Under the pieces are notes generated by a model that saw only the letters and a program-made list of their open reading frames with translations, searched no databases and was not told the origin of the DNA. A program made the position numbers and the translations under genes. Shown here piece by piece: positions 26,501 through 34,292 of a DNA stretch of 64,000 nt. Numbering within the stretch: position 1 is the stretch's first letter; each line of letters starts with the position of its first letter. Source of the DNA: Gemmatimonadota bacterium (GTDB lineage: Bacteria; Gemmatimonadota; Gemmatimonadetes; Gemmatimonadales; Gemmatimonadaceae); contig JACPPC010000001.1 of the NCBI GenBank assembly GCA_016191225.1, forward strand, positions 310,001 to 374,000, written 5' to 3'.

Positions 26501-27102
26501 ACGATCGCGGTGAGGGTCCGGGCGGTGCGCCCCGGGCCGGAGTAGACGAGGGGAACGGTGACGGCACCCACGGCGGGGGCGCCGGCGGCGACGGCGGTGG
26601 CCGTGATCGGGCCGCCGGAGAAGAGAGTGTCGCCGGTGGCGTTGAGGAGCTTGAAGGTGACCGTGAAGTCCTGGCGCCCGGAGATCGCGCCGGAGGTCAG
26701 TGGCACGAGCATGTTGAGCGTCAGCGAATCGGCGCCGGTGGGCCAGGTGACGATCGTATCGGCGGCGCGCGTGCCGTCGAGGTAGCGGGCGGTGACCTTG
26801 GCGCGGTTGACGGGGGCGCCGGCCGCGAGGGGGTTGGCCCAGGCGGGGACGACGACCAGCCCGGCCCGCGGGCGGAGGGCAGGCCCGGTGCTGTCCTTGA
26901 AGCAGGCGATCCCGACCGCGAGGATCGCGCCGGCGAGGACCAGGCCGGGGGTCCGCCAGTTCGATGAAGCGACGATGCGGCCGATGCGATGATGCGGGGC
27001 CAGTGGGATCTCCGGTCGCGTCAACTTGCCGCTCGGGGGCGGGGTCGGCGAGCGCGTCGCCGGGCCCTCCGCGGGACGTCCCCGACGCAGGGAGGGAAGC
27101 AT
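20599..27102 (-). CDS. Giant repeat lipoprotein with Ig-like and beta-helix-like modules
   Basis: 2167 residues from ATG 27102. A membrane segment ends in the lipobox VGIAC (Cys 67) followed by FKDSTGP, a frequent start in lipoproteins with bacterial Ig domains. TTG 27024 would give a more normal signal length. Residues ~190-390 are Big1-like Ig domains. Then come four repeats of about 100 residues of the type VVVQVQDAAGN...VATFPGL, and another Big1-like domain. From about residue 900, TRTWIGVASTAWTTAGNWSP opens a long series of T/S/G/V-rich modules (GNFVQTGG, FRFLTVSA) likely to form a beta-helix to the C-terminus. There is almost no Cys or Lys. Probably an outer-surface adhesin or matrix protein. 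No sorting domain is visible. Confidence 0.85.
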   Translation of the reverse strand: MLPSLRRGRPAEGPATRSPTPPPSGKLTRPEIPLAPHHRIGRIVASSNWRTPGLVLAGAILAVGIACFKDSTGPALRPRAGLVVVPAWANPLAAGAPVNRAKVTARYLDGTRAADTIVTWPTGADSLTLNMLVPLTSGAISGRQDFTVTFKLLNATGDTLFSGGPITATAVAAGAPAVGAVTVPLVYSGPGRTARTLTAIVQDTAIAFGDSIVLTALATDTAGNPLPGTLVGWTSLDTSKVKVKDKFGGKLGAKTTRGITKVIAATLTGPADTVNVTSQPVPAILSLVSGSGQTGITGTALSLPLRVRVKAADSLAVRSIPVAFAVTSGGGSVSSATVFTDSLGFAQVTQTLGAVPGTVTVTASVAGVAGSPVTFTQTAGSGVPAKLAFTTSPPASSAAGVAFATSVVVQVQDAAGNLVPTATSTVTLSIGTNPGGGTLAGTVSLAAVGGVATFPGLSINKSGAGYTLSAAASGLTPAGSATFNIVAGAPAGLAFITGPSSAASLAAISPAVVVAVVDGGGNTVTSATSTIVMSILGGTGTAGAVLGGTITVAAVGGLATFSTLTIDKAGTGYRLAASTVAVPGATSGLFNIGPGAPALLGFQAAPPSAATSLVGFATTVEVRDVSNNVVTTATNTVTLNLSSFPAGGTIGGTVSVAAVAGIATFAGVTLDKVGTYTIGAASTGLAPVVSGSVTLNPGAAAALQFAPAPSGTAAARAALATQPVVKVVDAAGNTVTSASGTVTASYTGAGGSIFAGPTATVSAGVATFSGLAVGGLAGSGNLSFTDGTRTVLSAFTLTAGAASAIAADSGNAQVGPVSTTLGVNLVARVTDADGNPVSGVTISWNVVLGGGAAGAISGVTDANGRVRTTWTVGGIVGLNGLTGTSAAFGLTANFASYGIPTGTTRTWIGVASTAWTTAGNWSPAAVPVSSDNVFVPSATTFAPSLSGPVSVTDLTIMAAVPVSLGANVLSVAGNLDGGTAVTATTGGFTLTGASKSIVGQNLPNLTVTNNTIVVGRTTTLGDVSVSAGTFNVAGRTFVTGGNFSTSATGAVAMTSSTDSLIVNGDASFGGASTSGSLTSGVVRLGGNLAQTSGTSPFSYAPTLSHVTAFTGGAAQTATFASPANSGFRDLTVNNAAGLSLATSGTIVSGSVIATAGVVTGPAATIGMDLTDAGAMLPTPVPLWRVTSLTLTGTGTRLIPPRVSSTNVTISSGGTYAPSGKVRFLGAGGVTVSADTFEVTTFSDTIDGPFTTTGSGLLRMVTAGGDLNLLGNAAFGGGNESGSLTNGILRVAGSFSQALGGTGGASSFVASGSHLTILQGSSSQLVSFASRVGSNFQALQVNNAAGAVFSGSAAVLGPASIAGVGTNITSGANDTIFLASSLADASSRWRPAFTALAGGGSPTLPASMFNKVLVTSAVSLAANLTVNGNLVASGAQLTINGRTVRVIGLLKTELAGGRIAMTTTADSVDADSATFSGASTSGLLTNGGLTVRGNFVQTGGVSTQSFAPTINHRTWLVPTAASSVTFANGDTLNSRFRFLTVSAAPNLTIVGGAAVDSTLTLSSGAQVLGGTNARLHVRLAATTAAATALGTAPAPFKTLAFGSTATLSGTAQADTVAIFGAARSLPTTFLTGITHTTMRMSTTGGTTTWAAGGALTTNDTLIVDGTGSQFSPSGRLGITLRALITRNNGTINLSATGDSIAVLGRAVFDGGASVLTAGVLGLNGNFTQSAGSGVTNSFQASGTLRTVLGPAVKTISFANPGTTGTTSRFNRLYSNNTAVDSMLTSVVVTDTLQTLGGLTFTHGLAGTPGTELNVGTLYDTTGFGVLRSGALGTGFSLRIRTKIASLPVLLFAVDTLIIDGAVGTTSVPYVLPLTTAFKNIVVEGAARPPLGGFTIGASLEIRGTGVFRVDSGASAIVTTNLRTRGSGALWMNSTGGLVTVTVNGTADFGGGSTAGKLVSGNLVIGGNFIQGGGAIDAFQASVGHRTRFTNSGAQSVSFANPDTALTSPTGSRFATFSLQCGGGSMTLSTDVAAADSLEIPPCTGYTIASPTNTILTVHGLNASNVPSFGGRLVLNRVTGKPTTLVGFSFSGTYSTGMSAFTVNNGTLGGTITYGAGNISFGSATKTGTGVFATANALTSAFTLNMTGVLPTGGTGKTAVSGTATITWP

Positions 27103-27203
27103 TCGCTGCCGGACCCAAGGCGGGCCGTGATGCGCCTCACCCTGTCACGCACACACGGTCGATCCGCTGGCGCGGGTGGGGGCGGTGGCGTAGCGTTGGA
27201 CGC

Positions 27204-28373
27204 ATGGAGCGCAGCTGGTGGCGACCCCTCGCGCTCGCGCCGGCGACGATGCTGCTCGCGCTGGCCGCCGCCTGCGTGGCCAACACCGCACCGACCGACG
27301 GCGTGCTGCCCCTCGGTGCGGTGCTTGGGCGCGACAAGCCGTCCCTCCCCGTGGCGTGGGACTCGCTGGTGACCGGGAGCGAAGGACTCCGCCGGGCCGA
27401 CTCGCTGGGCGTCATCGTGGGGAACCTCGACGCGGGGACGATGCGACGGCTCTCGGCCGCCACCGGCCAGACGCTCTGGTCAGCGACGATTCCGGTGGCC
27501 CGGCTCACGCAGACGCTCGGTGACACGATCTGGATGGTGGCGGGAGGCTGGGCACGCGGGTATCGCGCCGCCGACGGCGCGCCCGTCGACTCGCTGCGGG
27601 CCGACTCGATCACGGCGCCGACGCTGCTGCGGGCCGATGCCACACGCTTCTACCTCTTCCAGGCGGACCGAATCGCGGCGATCGATCGCGCCACCCGGAC
27701 GGTGCTCTGGAACCGGGCGATTCCCTGCCCCACGCCGACCTGCCAGGTGAACGGCGGGGTGGCGAGCGGCGATACGCTGTTTGTCAGCGCGAGCTCCCAG
27801 CTGGCGAGCGGCGCCGCGCCGTTGCTGACGGCCATGCTGGACGCATACTCGGCGACCAGCGGGACGCTGTTCGCGCGATACGAGGACGACGTAAAGGTGG
27901 CGTTCGGCGGCGCCGGGCCACCGGCGCTGGGCCCTGGCGGCGTGGTGCTCCTGCCGACGGGGAACTCACGTCGCATCACGGCGGTGGACCGGCGCACGAT
28001 GCGACGCCGCTGGTTCGCCGACCCGGGAATGGTCGACTTCGACGGGCCGCCTGAGCCCGCCATGGCGAACGGGCTGGTGGGCGTAACCGACGGCCAGAGC
28101 ACGTTCGTGATCGACGCCGCCACGGGGGCGGTACGCTTCCGGGTCCTCCTCGGCGGCGCGACGGTGTCGCTCGTGTCGCGCACGATCGCCTGCGGAAACC
28201 GGATCGTGGTGCTGGCCAGGGACGCCTGGGTGCTGGACCCCCAGACGGGGCAGCTGACGAACTACCTCACGGCACCGAATGCGATTGCGGTCGGGGGCTG
28301 GCGCGCCATGGCGGCCGTGGGGAAGCGGCTGTACGCCATCACGGCGTTCGAGATCGTGGCGTTCGACTGCTGA
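27204..28373 (+). CDS. PQQ-type beta-propeller lipoprotein
   Basis: 389 residues. Lipoprotein signal ending LALAAAC. The body contains repeated blades such as LSAATGQTLWSATI, AIDRATRTVLWNRAIPC and VIDAATGAVRFRVLLG, a seven- or eight-bladed PQQ-like (YVTN/BamB-like) propeller. One CPTPTC pair may form a disulphide. BamB itself is unlikely because there is no bam context. The role may be scaffold or ligand binding at the outer membrane. It is divergent from the giant lipoprotein, 101 bp away. TAGCGT at 27191-27196, 7 bases before the ATG, could be a -10 of a leaderless mRNA. Confidence 0.85.
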   Translation: MERSWWRPLALAPATMLLALAAACVANTAPTDGVLPLGAVLGRDKPSLPVAWDSLVTGSEGLRRADSLGVIVGNLDAGTMRRLSAATGQTLWSATIPVARLTQTLGDTIWMVAGGWARGYRAADGAPVDSLRADSITAPTLLRADATRFYLFQADRIAAIDRATRTVLWNRAIPCPTPTCQVNGGVASGDTLFVSASSQLASGAAPLLTAMLDAYSATSGTLFARYEDDVKVAFGGAGPPALGPGGVVLLPTGNSRRITAVDRRTMRRRWFADPGMVDFDGPPEPAMANGLVGVTDGQSTFVIDAATGAVRFRVLLGGATVSLVSRTIACGNRIVVLARDAWVLDPQTGQLTNYLTAPNAIAVGGWRAMAAVGKRLYAITAFEIVAFDC

Positions 28374-28510
28374 GGGGGGAAAGGCGGCACTTCGGGCACT
28401 CCGGCCGCGCGACGGGGTACGCCACCGGCATTCCGCCCCCGCTTCCCGATGGAGCGCCCGCGCACGACCTTTGTGCCGGTGAGTCGCTCGCCACGCCCTC
28501 CGGAGCTGCC

Positions 28511-29446
28511 GTGACTGTTCGTCGTTCGCGCCCGCGACTCGCCGGCGTCGCACGTCCCGCGTTGGCGACCCTCGGGGTCGCGCTCGCGCTCGCGGCACCG
28601 GCCACGCCGGCGCAGGCACAGGGGTGCCTCAACCTCGGGGCGAACACGCCGGAGGCGAAGCTCCTGGCCTTCTACGCCGCCCCGCTGGCCTTCAACACGG
28701 TGATGCAGCCGATGCAGCTGCGCCCCTGGCAGGTCGAGGTCGCCCTCGAGGTCACGCCGATGCCGAGCGCCGACTCGGCGCGACGGGCGACGCAGTGCTA
28801 CTCGGCGTCCAAGGGGGAGACGACCAACCTGGCGTCGATCTTCCCGCGCCCGCGGGTGGCGGTGGGGCTGCCGATGAACCTGGTCGCCGAGCTGAGCGTC
28901 GTGCCGCCGGTGCGGGTGAAGGACGCGCAAGCGCTGCTGGCCGGATTGTCGCTCGCCTGGGTGCGGCGCGTGTACGTGTTCGCGGGATCGAGCGTGCTGC
29001 TGCAGGTGCGCGGCCATACCCTGTTCGGGTACGTGGAGGGGCCGATCACCTGCAGCCTCGACGCGCTGCAGAACGACCCGAGCAAGCCGTGCTATGGCGC
29101 CCGGGAGTCGAACGACCGGTTCACGCCCAACGTGAGCGGACTCGAGACGGTGGCGACCTTCGACGTGTCGGATTACGCGATGTTCGCCGGCCTCGGGGTG
29201 AACTCGATGGCCCCCGAGTTCCAGGTGGACTTCACCGACAAGACGGGCTACCGCGACCGGAACCGCGTCACGCTGGGGAGCCGCCTGAACCGGATGGCGT
29301 TCATGGCCGGCGGAACCTGGCGGGCGACGCCCAACATCGACCTCACCGCGCAGATCTACACGCAGGTGGAGGACGTCTCGATGGTGCGGCTCTCGCTGGC
29401 ATGGCGGTTCGGGTCGCAGATGCCCGATGGGGGAAGCGCGCATTGA
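28511..29446 (+). CDS. Predicted outer-membrane beta-barrel protein
   Basis: 311 residues from GTG 28511, preceded by CGGAG. Signal peptide through ATPAQAQ. The body alternates amphipathic strands and ends in VRLSLAWRFGSQMPDGGSAH, with several strand-like segments (RVYVFAGSSVLLQVRG, DLTAQIYTQVED). Three or four Cys may pair outside. Family not recognised; a small porin-like or outer-membrane-beta-barrel protein is the best guess. It overlaps the next gene by four bases (TTGA), so the two are co-transcribed. Confidence 0.7.
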   Translation: MTVRRSRPRLAGVARPALATLGVALALAAPATPAQAQGCLNLGANTPEAKLLAFYAAPLAFNTVMQPMQLRPWQVEVALEVTPMPSADSARRATQCYSASKGETTNLASIFPRPRVAVGLPMNLVAELSVVPPVRVKDAQALLAGLSLAWVRRVYVFAGSSVLLQVRGHTLFGYVEGPITCSLDALQNDPSKPCYGARESNDRFTPNVSGLETVATFDVSDYAMFAGLGVNSMAPEFQVDFTDKTGYRDRNRVTLGSRLNRMAFMAGGTWRATPNIDLTAQIYTQVEDVSMVRLSLAWRFGSQMPDGGSAH

Positions 29447-30507
29447 GCGCCGCCGGGTGGATGGTGTACGGCGCGACCGGATTCACCGGCGAGCTGATCG
29501 TGGCCGAGGCGGTGCGGCGCGGCATGACGCCGATCGTCGCCGGCCGGAGCGAGGACAAGGTGAAGGCCCTCGCGGCACGGCACGGCCTCGAGTGGCGGGC
29601 GTTCGTCGTGGACGACCCGGCGGCGCTGGCGTCGGGGCTGCGGGGCGTGGGACTGGTGCTGCACTGCGCGGGACCGTTCTTCCGCACCTACCAGCAGGTG
29701 CTGGCCGGCTGCCTCGCGGCGGGGGCGCACTACCTCGACATCACGGGGGAGATCGCGGTGTTCGAGGGGTGCGCGCGGCGCGACGCCGACGCCAGGGCCG
29801 CCGGGATCGTGGTGCTCCCGGGGGTCGGGTTCGACGTGGTGCCGAGCGACTGCCTCGCGGCGTCGCTCAAGGCGGCACTCCCCACCGCGACGTCGCTCGA
29901 ACTCGCCTTTGGCGGCGGCGCGGGACTGAGCCGCGGCACCGCCAGGACCATGGTCGCCGGCCTCGGCATGGGAGGCGCGATCCGCCAGGGTGGAAAGATC
30001 CGCACCGTGCCATTGGCGCACGCGGTGTTGACGGTGCCGTACCGCGACAAGCCGCGGCTGAGCGTGAGCATCCCGTGGGGAGACGTGAGCACGTCGTACC
30101 ACTCGACGGGGATTGGCGACATCGTGGTGTATCGCGCCGCGCCGCCGGGACAGGTTCGCGGCATGAAGGTGATGCGCTGGCTCGGGCCGTTGCTGGGGAG
30201 CTCGCTGGTGCAGCGATGGCTGACGGCGCGGATCGACGCCGGGGCGGCGGGGCCCGACGAGTCGCGGCGGGGCCGGTCGCCGATGCAGTTGTGGGGAAGG
30301 GTGCGCGACGGCGCCACGTCGGTGGAGGGGACGCTCGTGACGCCAGAGGGCTACGACCTCACCGCGCTTGCCGCCGTGGAGTGCGTGCGGCGGCTGCTCT
30401 CCGGTGGAGTGAAGCCCGGGTACCGGACGCCGAGCCTCGCGTTCGGGCGGGAGTTCGTGGCGACGATCCCGGGATGCGACCTGCGGATCGGCCCCCGGAG
30501 GCCGTGA
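29443..30507 (+). CDS. Saccharopine dehydrogenase-like NAD(P)-binding oxidoreductase
   Basis: 354 residues from TTG 29443, chosen because GGGGGAAG stands 5 bases upstream and it overlaps the previous stop (TTGA); ATG 29461 is the alternative. Rossmann start MVYGATGFTGELIVAEA, then HCAGPFFRTYQQVLAGCLAAG and DITGE, the pattern of the trans-acting enoyl reductase/saccharopine dehydrogenase NADP-binding family. Members act on fatty-acyl or polyketide substrates in some bacteria, but most are uncharacterised. Coupling to an outer-membrane protein suggests a lipid role, by inference. Confidence 0.85.
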   Translation: MSAAGWMVYGATGFTGELIVAEAVRRGMTPIVAGRSEDKVKALAARHGLEWRAFVVDDPAALASGLRGVGLVLHCAGPFFRTYQQVLAGCLAAGAHYLDITGEIAVFEGCARRDADARAAGIVVLPGVGFDVVPSDCLAASLKAALPTATSLELAFGGGAGLSRGTARTMVAGLGMGGAIRQGGKIRTVPLAHAVLTVPYRDKPRLSVSIPWGDVSTSYHSTGIGDIVVYRAAPPGQVRGMKVMRWLGPLLGSSLVQRWLTARIDAGAAGPDESRRGRSPMQLWGRVRDGATSVEGTLVTPEGYDLTALAAVECVRRLLSGGVKPGYRTPSLAFGREFVATIPGCDLRIGPRRP

Positions 30508-30537
30508 GCGAGGCGCGACCCGTCGGCCGCGCCTCGC
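30508..30537. terminator. Hairpin between convergent genes
   Basis: GCGAGGCGCG and exact complement CGCGCCTCGC, loop of 10 bases, beginning directly after the dehydrogenase stop codon. No U-tract. It probably serves both converging transcripts. Confidence 0.5.
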
Positions 30538-30555
30538 CCCCCGGACGCGTCGCCC

Positions 30556-31248
30556 TCAGTTCCCCTGCTCGACGAAGGTCGCGACGAGCGTGACCGTGCC
30601 GACCAACACCGACACCGTGACCGGCTCGGGTCCCGGCGTGGCGCCAAGCGTGAGCGCGTCCGTCGCCATGCCATTCGCGTCGGTCGTGGTGGTGGCGCTC
30701 GCCAGGACGCCGCCGGCGCTCGTGCTCCACGTGATCGCGGTGCTCGGCACGGCGTTGCCCCACTTGTCGAGCACCATGACGACAAGAGGCGCGGCGAGCG
30801 CCGTTCCCGCGGGGGCGCTCTGGGCATCGCCACTCACCACCAGCACCTGGGCCGGAACGTCGGGGGTCGCGCTGGCGGTGAACGTCACCGAGTAGCTGCC
30901 GGTGGTCGCCGTGAGGGAGTCGATGCCTGCGACCGTGCCGAGGGTCCAGAGGACCTGCGCGGTTCCCGAGGCGTCGGTGGAGGCGGCGCTGGTGCTGACG
31001 GAGCCGCCGGCGCCCACGACAGCGAACCGCACCGTGGCGTCGGGCACCGGGACGCCGGCGGTGCTCATGACCTGCACGGCGACAGCGGTGGGGAGCGCCG
31101 TGGCCACGACGGCGTGCTGGCCGTTGCCGGCCGTGGCGGAGATGGACGAGACGACGAACGCGGGGGCCGTGGTGTCGCCGCACGCGGCGGCGAGGGCGAC
31201 AAGGCTGGCGGCGACGACGCGGGCCGCGGTGCTGGCAGCGACGGACAT
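30556..31248 (-). CDS. Lipoprotein with two bacterial Ig-like (Big1) domains
   Basis: 230 residues from ATG 31248, with a strong ribosome site GAGGAG 6 bases upstream. Signal and lipobox ALAAAC, then GDTTAP as in other Ig lipoproteins of this window. Two Big1-like repeats follow: VAVQVMSTAGVPVPDATVRF with ASTDASGTAQVLWTLG, and LVVMVLDKWGNAVPSTAITW with TTTDANGMATDALTLG. Small surface or periplasmic protein, a miniature of the giant lipoprotein. It is separated by 202 bp from the upstream ATPase gene, so it has room for its own promoter. Confidence 0.85.
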   Translation of the reverse strand: MSVAASTAARVVAASLVALAAACGDTTAPAFVVSSISATAGNGQHAVVATALPTAVAVQVMSTAGVPVPDATVRFAVVGAGGSVSTSAASTDASGTAQVLWTLGTVAGIDSLTATTGSYSVTFTASATPDVPAQVLVVSGDAQSAPAGTALAAPLVVMVLDKWGNAVPSTAITWSTSAGGVLASATTTTDANGMATDALTLGATPGPEPVTVSVLVGTVTLVATFVEQGN

Positions 31249-31450
31249 GGCGAACTCCTCCCGACGAGGCCGGGATGGCCAGAGTGTTGGACGCTCGCGC
31301 TGGGGGGGGGACGCGGGGGTGCGTTCGCGCGACCGCACGACGACCCGGCTTGCGCCGCGGTCGTGGCCGCACTCGCACATACGCGCAGACGCGCGCGCGC
31401 GGGCGGTGTTAATCGCTCCGGAATTGCCGTTCCGTTAATTGCGCGACAGG

Positions 31451-33304
31451 TCAGGCCCGGCTCGTCCTCAGCGCATTGACGATGACCGCGACGTCGATCG
31501 CCTCCTGCACCAGCGCGCCGATCGTCGGCTGGAGGAAGCCCGCCCCCGCCACGACCATCGCCGCGCCGCTCATGCCGAGCCCGACCCAGATGCTCTGCCG
31601 CGCGATGCGCATGGTGCGCTGGCCGATCGCCACCGCGTCGGCAACGCGGCCGAGGTCGTCGACGAGCACCACCGCGTCGGCCGCCTCGGCGGTGATGCCC
31701 CCGCCATGTCCCGCCAGCGCCACCCCCACTGTCGCCGCCGAAAGCGCCGGCGCGTCGTTGGTGCCGTCGCCGACCATCCGCACCCGGTCGCCACGGTCCA
31801 CCAGCTCGCGCACCACTCGCGTCTTGTCGTCGGGCAGGAGGTCTCCACGCACCTCGGTGATGCCGAGCTCGGCGGCCACGCGGTCGGCGTTGAGCGCGTG
31901 GTCGCCGGAAAGGAGCAGGGTGCGGCGCACGCCGAGGGCCGCGAGCCGCGCGAGCACGTCCGCCACGCCCGGGCGCAGCGCATCGGCGTAGTGCACCACC
32001 CCCGCCGCCACGCCATCGACCACGACGAACGCCCGCAGCCCATCGGCGCGCGCCACTTGCACCCCGAGCGACGCCGCCGCGCTTGGTGAGCGCTCGGCGA
32101 GCCAGGCCGACGAGCCCACCGCCACCTGCCGCCCGTCAACCGTGCCGGCGATGCCCCGCCCCGGCGCCTCCGTCACCTCGCGGGCCTCGGGGAGGGCGTG
32201 GGCGCCGAGTTCGCCCTCGGCCGCCTCCACCAGCGACCGGGCCAGCAGGTGCGCGCTGCGCACCTCCACGCTCCCCGCCAGGCGCAGCAGCTCGCGCACC
32301 GTGAACGGCGGCTCGGGCTCCACGAGCGACACCACCGGCCGGCCGACGGTGAGGGTGCCCGTCTTGTCGAACACCGCGACCCGCACGCCGGCCAGCTGCT
32401 CGAGGGCGCCGCCGGTGCGCACGATCACCTGCCGCCGCGCGGCGCGATTGATGCCGCCGATGATCGCCACCGGGGTGGCGAGGATCAGCGGGCACGGCGT
32501 GGCGACCACCAGCACCGCGAGCACCCGCAGCCAGTCGTGGGTGATCGTCCAGGCCACGGCGCAGGCGACGAGCGTGACCGGCGTGAACCAGACGGCGTAC
32601 CGGTCGGCGAGACGCTGGAGGGGCGCCTTGCTGGCCTGCGCCGAGCGCACCAGCTCGACGATGCGGGCGTAGAGCGAGTCGCGACCGAGCTTGAGGGCGC
32701 GCACCGTGAGCGGGCCGTCGCCGTTGATCGCGCCCGAGGGGAGCTCGGTGCCGGTGGCGGCGAGCACGGGGAGCGGCTCGCCGGTGAGCCGTGACACGTC
32801 CACCGCCGACGAGCCCTCGAGCACGGCGGCGTCGCAGGGGAACATCTCGCCGGCGCGCACGAGCAGGCGGTCGCCGACCATGACCTGCTCGGCGCCGATG
32901 TCCACCACGCGCTCGCCGTCGAGCCGGTGGGCGATGCGCGGCGCGGCCGCCTCGAGTTCGCGCACGGCGGTGCTCGCCCGTCCCTCGGCGTAGCGCTCGA
33001 GGGCCTCGCCCCCGGTCTGCATGAGCACGATCACGAGGCCGGCGAGGGGCTGGCCGAGCACCACCGCGGTGACGATCGAGAGCATCGCCACCACGTCGGA
33101 GGCGAACTGGCCGCGAAGCATCCCCCGCACCGTGCGAAAGACGACCGGCGTTCCCATCACCACGAGGCCGGCGTACCAGGTGTACCAGTCGGCGTTGCCG
33201 CCGGGATCGGCGGCGTACGCGATCGCACCGGCCAGCAGCACCGCGACGCAGAGGAGAGGCTCGACCCCGGCGCGGGCGACAGTGCGCCAGCGAGCCAGGC
33301 TCAC
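31451..33304 (-). CDS. P1B-type heavy-metal-transporting ATPase with TPC motif
   Basis: 617 residues from GTG 33304 (GTGA overlap with the upstream gene). Conserved ATPase motifs: TGEPLPV, ATPCPLILATP in the transport helix, DKTGTLTVGR, the HP-type loop in the N domain, MVGDGTNDAPAL. The transport motif is TPC rather than CPC or SPC. There is no N-terminal metal-binding domain and no C-terminal hemerythrin. TPC enzymes are known from the P1B-5 class (Ni/Fe in Sinorhizobium Nia), but the metal here cannot be assigned. Last gene of the SDR-manC-qor operon. Confidence 0.92.
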   Translation of the reverse strand: MSLARWRTVARAGVEPLLCVAVLLAGAIAYAADPGGNADWYTWYAGLVVMGTPVVFRTVRGMLRGQFASDVVAMLSIVTAVVLGQPLAGLVIVLMQTGGEALERYAEGRASTAVRELEAAAPRIAHRLDGERVVDIGAEQVMVGDRLLVRAGEMFPCDAAVLEGSSAVDVSRLTGEPLPVLAATGTELPSGAINGDGPLTVRALKLGRDSLYARIVELVRSAQASKAPLQRLADRYAVWFTPVTLVACAVAWTITHDWLRVLAVLVVATPCPLILATPVAIIGGINRAARRQVIVRTGGALEQLAGVRVAVFDKTGTLTVGRPVVSLVEPEPPFTVRELLRLAGSVEVRSAHLLARSLVEAAEGELGAHALPEAREVTEAPGRGIAGTVDGRQVAVGSSAWLAERSPSAAASLGVQVARADGLRAFVVVDGVAAGVVHYADALRPGVADVLARLAALGVRRTLLLSGDHALNADRVAAELGITEVRGDLLPDDKTRVVRELVDRGDRVRMVGDGTNDAPALSAATVGVALAGHGGGITAEAADAVVLVDDLGRVADAVAIGQRTMRIARQSIWVGLGMSGAAMVVAGAGFLQPTIGALVQEAIDVAVIVNALRTSRA

Positions 33305-34287
33305 CAAGCCAGCACCAGCTTGCCGAAGGGCTCGCCCGCCTCCATGGCGGCGTGCGCGGCGCGGATCTCGGCGAAGGGGCGCACGGAGTGCACCACCGGC
33401 TTGACCTTTCCCGCCTCGAACAAGGGCACCACGTCGCGCACGAACGCGGCCACCGCGTTGGCCTTCTCGGTGACCGACCGTGAGCGCAGCACCGTGCCGC
33501 GGATGGTGAGGCGGCGCGAGAGGAGGAGGCCGAGGGAGAGCGGCAGCTCGGCCCCGGCGAGGAGGCCGACGACGATCACCCGGCCGCGCGGAGCCATGGC
33601 CTGCAGGCAGGCTCCCGCGTACGCCCCGCCGAGGAGGTCCATGGCGACGTCGGCCCCGGTGCCGCCGCTCCAGTCGCGCACTGCCGCCGAGAGGGCGGCG
33701 GGGTCGTCGCCGATCGTGACGCCGGCGTCGAGCCCGAGGGCTCGCGCGCGCTCGAGCTTGGCGGCGGTGCGCGAAGTGCCGAAGGCGACCGCCCGCAGGG
33801 CCCGCGCCAGCTGCACGCCCGCGGTGCCGACCCCGCTGCCGCAGGCGGTGACGATCGCCCGGCTTCCCTCGCCGAGCCCGCCCTGCGTGACGAGGGCATC
33901 GTGCGCGGTGATGAAGGCCTCGGGGACGGCGGCGGCCTCGATGAAGGTGAGGGCGGCGGGAATCGCGGCGCAATGCGACCACGGGACGCACAGGTACTCG
34001 GCGTGGGCGCCGCCGTCGGCGAGGCCGAGCACCCGGTCGCCCACGCGCCATGGCGACTCGTTGCAGCCGAGGAGGTCGATCTCGCCGGCGAACTCGAGGC
34101 CGGGAATGTGCTGCGGGGCGCCGGCCGGCGGGGGATAGCGCCCGGCGCGCTGCAGCACGTCGGCGCGGTTGAGCGCGGAGGCGCGCACTCGCACACGCAC
34201 CTGGCCGGCCACCGGCACCGGGCGTGGCTCGTCGCGCACGTGCACCACGCTGGCGTCGCCGGCGCCGTCGTAGACTACGGCGCGCAT
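33301..34287 (-). CDS. Zinc-independent quinone oxidoreductase (MDR superfamily)
   Basis: 328 residues. N-terminal GroES-like domain (SALNRADVLQRAGRYPPP, IPGLEFAGEI), then a Rossmann domain with GSGVGTAGVQLARALRA. Structural-zinc cysteines are absent, as in the NADPH:quinone reductase (Qor/PIG3) group. It reduces quinones or enals with NADPH. Start taken at ATG 34287 (MRAVVYDG); GTG 34296 would overlap the upstream stop as GTGA and add three residues. The 3' end overlaps the ATPase start. Confidence 0.92.
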   Translation of the reverse strand: MRAVVYDGAGDASVVHVRDEPRPVPVAGQVRVRVRASALNRADVLQRAGRYPPPAGAPQHIPGLEFAGEIDLLGCNESPWRVGDRVLGLADGGAHAEYLCVPWSHCAAIPAALTFIEAAAVPEAFITAHDALVTQGGLGEGSRAIVTACGSGVGTAGVQLARALRAVAFGTSRTAAKLERARALGLDAGVTIGDDPAALSAAVRDWSGGTGADVAMDLLGGAYAGACLQAMAPRGRVIVVGLLAGAELPLSLGLLLSRRLTIRGTVLRSRSVTEKANAVAAFVRDVVPLFEAGKVKPVVHSVRPFAEIRAAHAAMEAGEPFGKLVLAW

Positions 34288-34292
34288 CGTCT

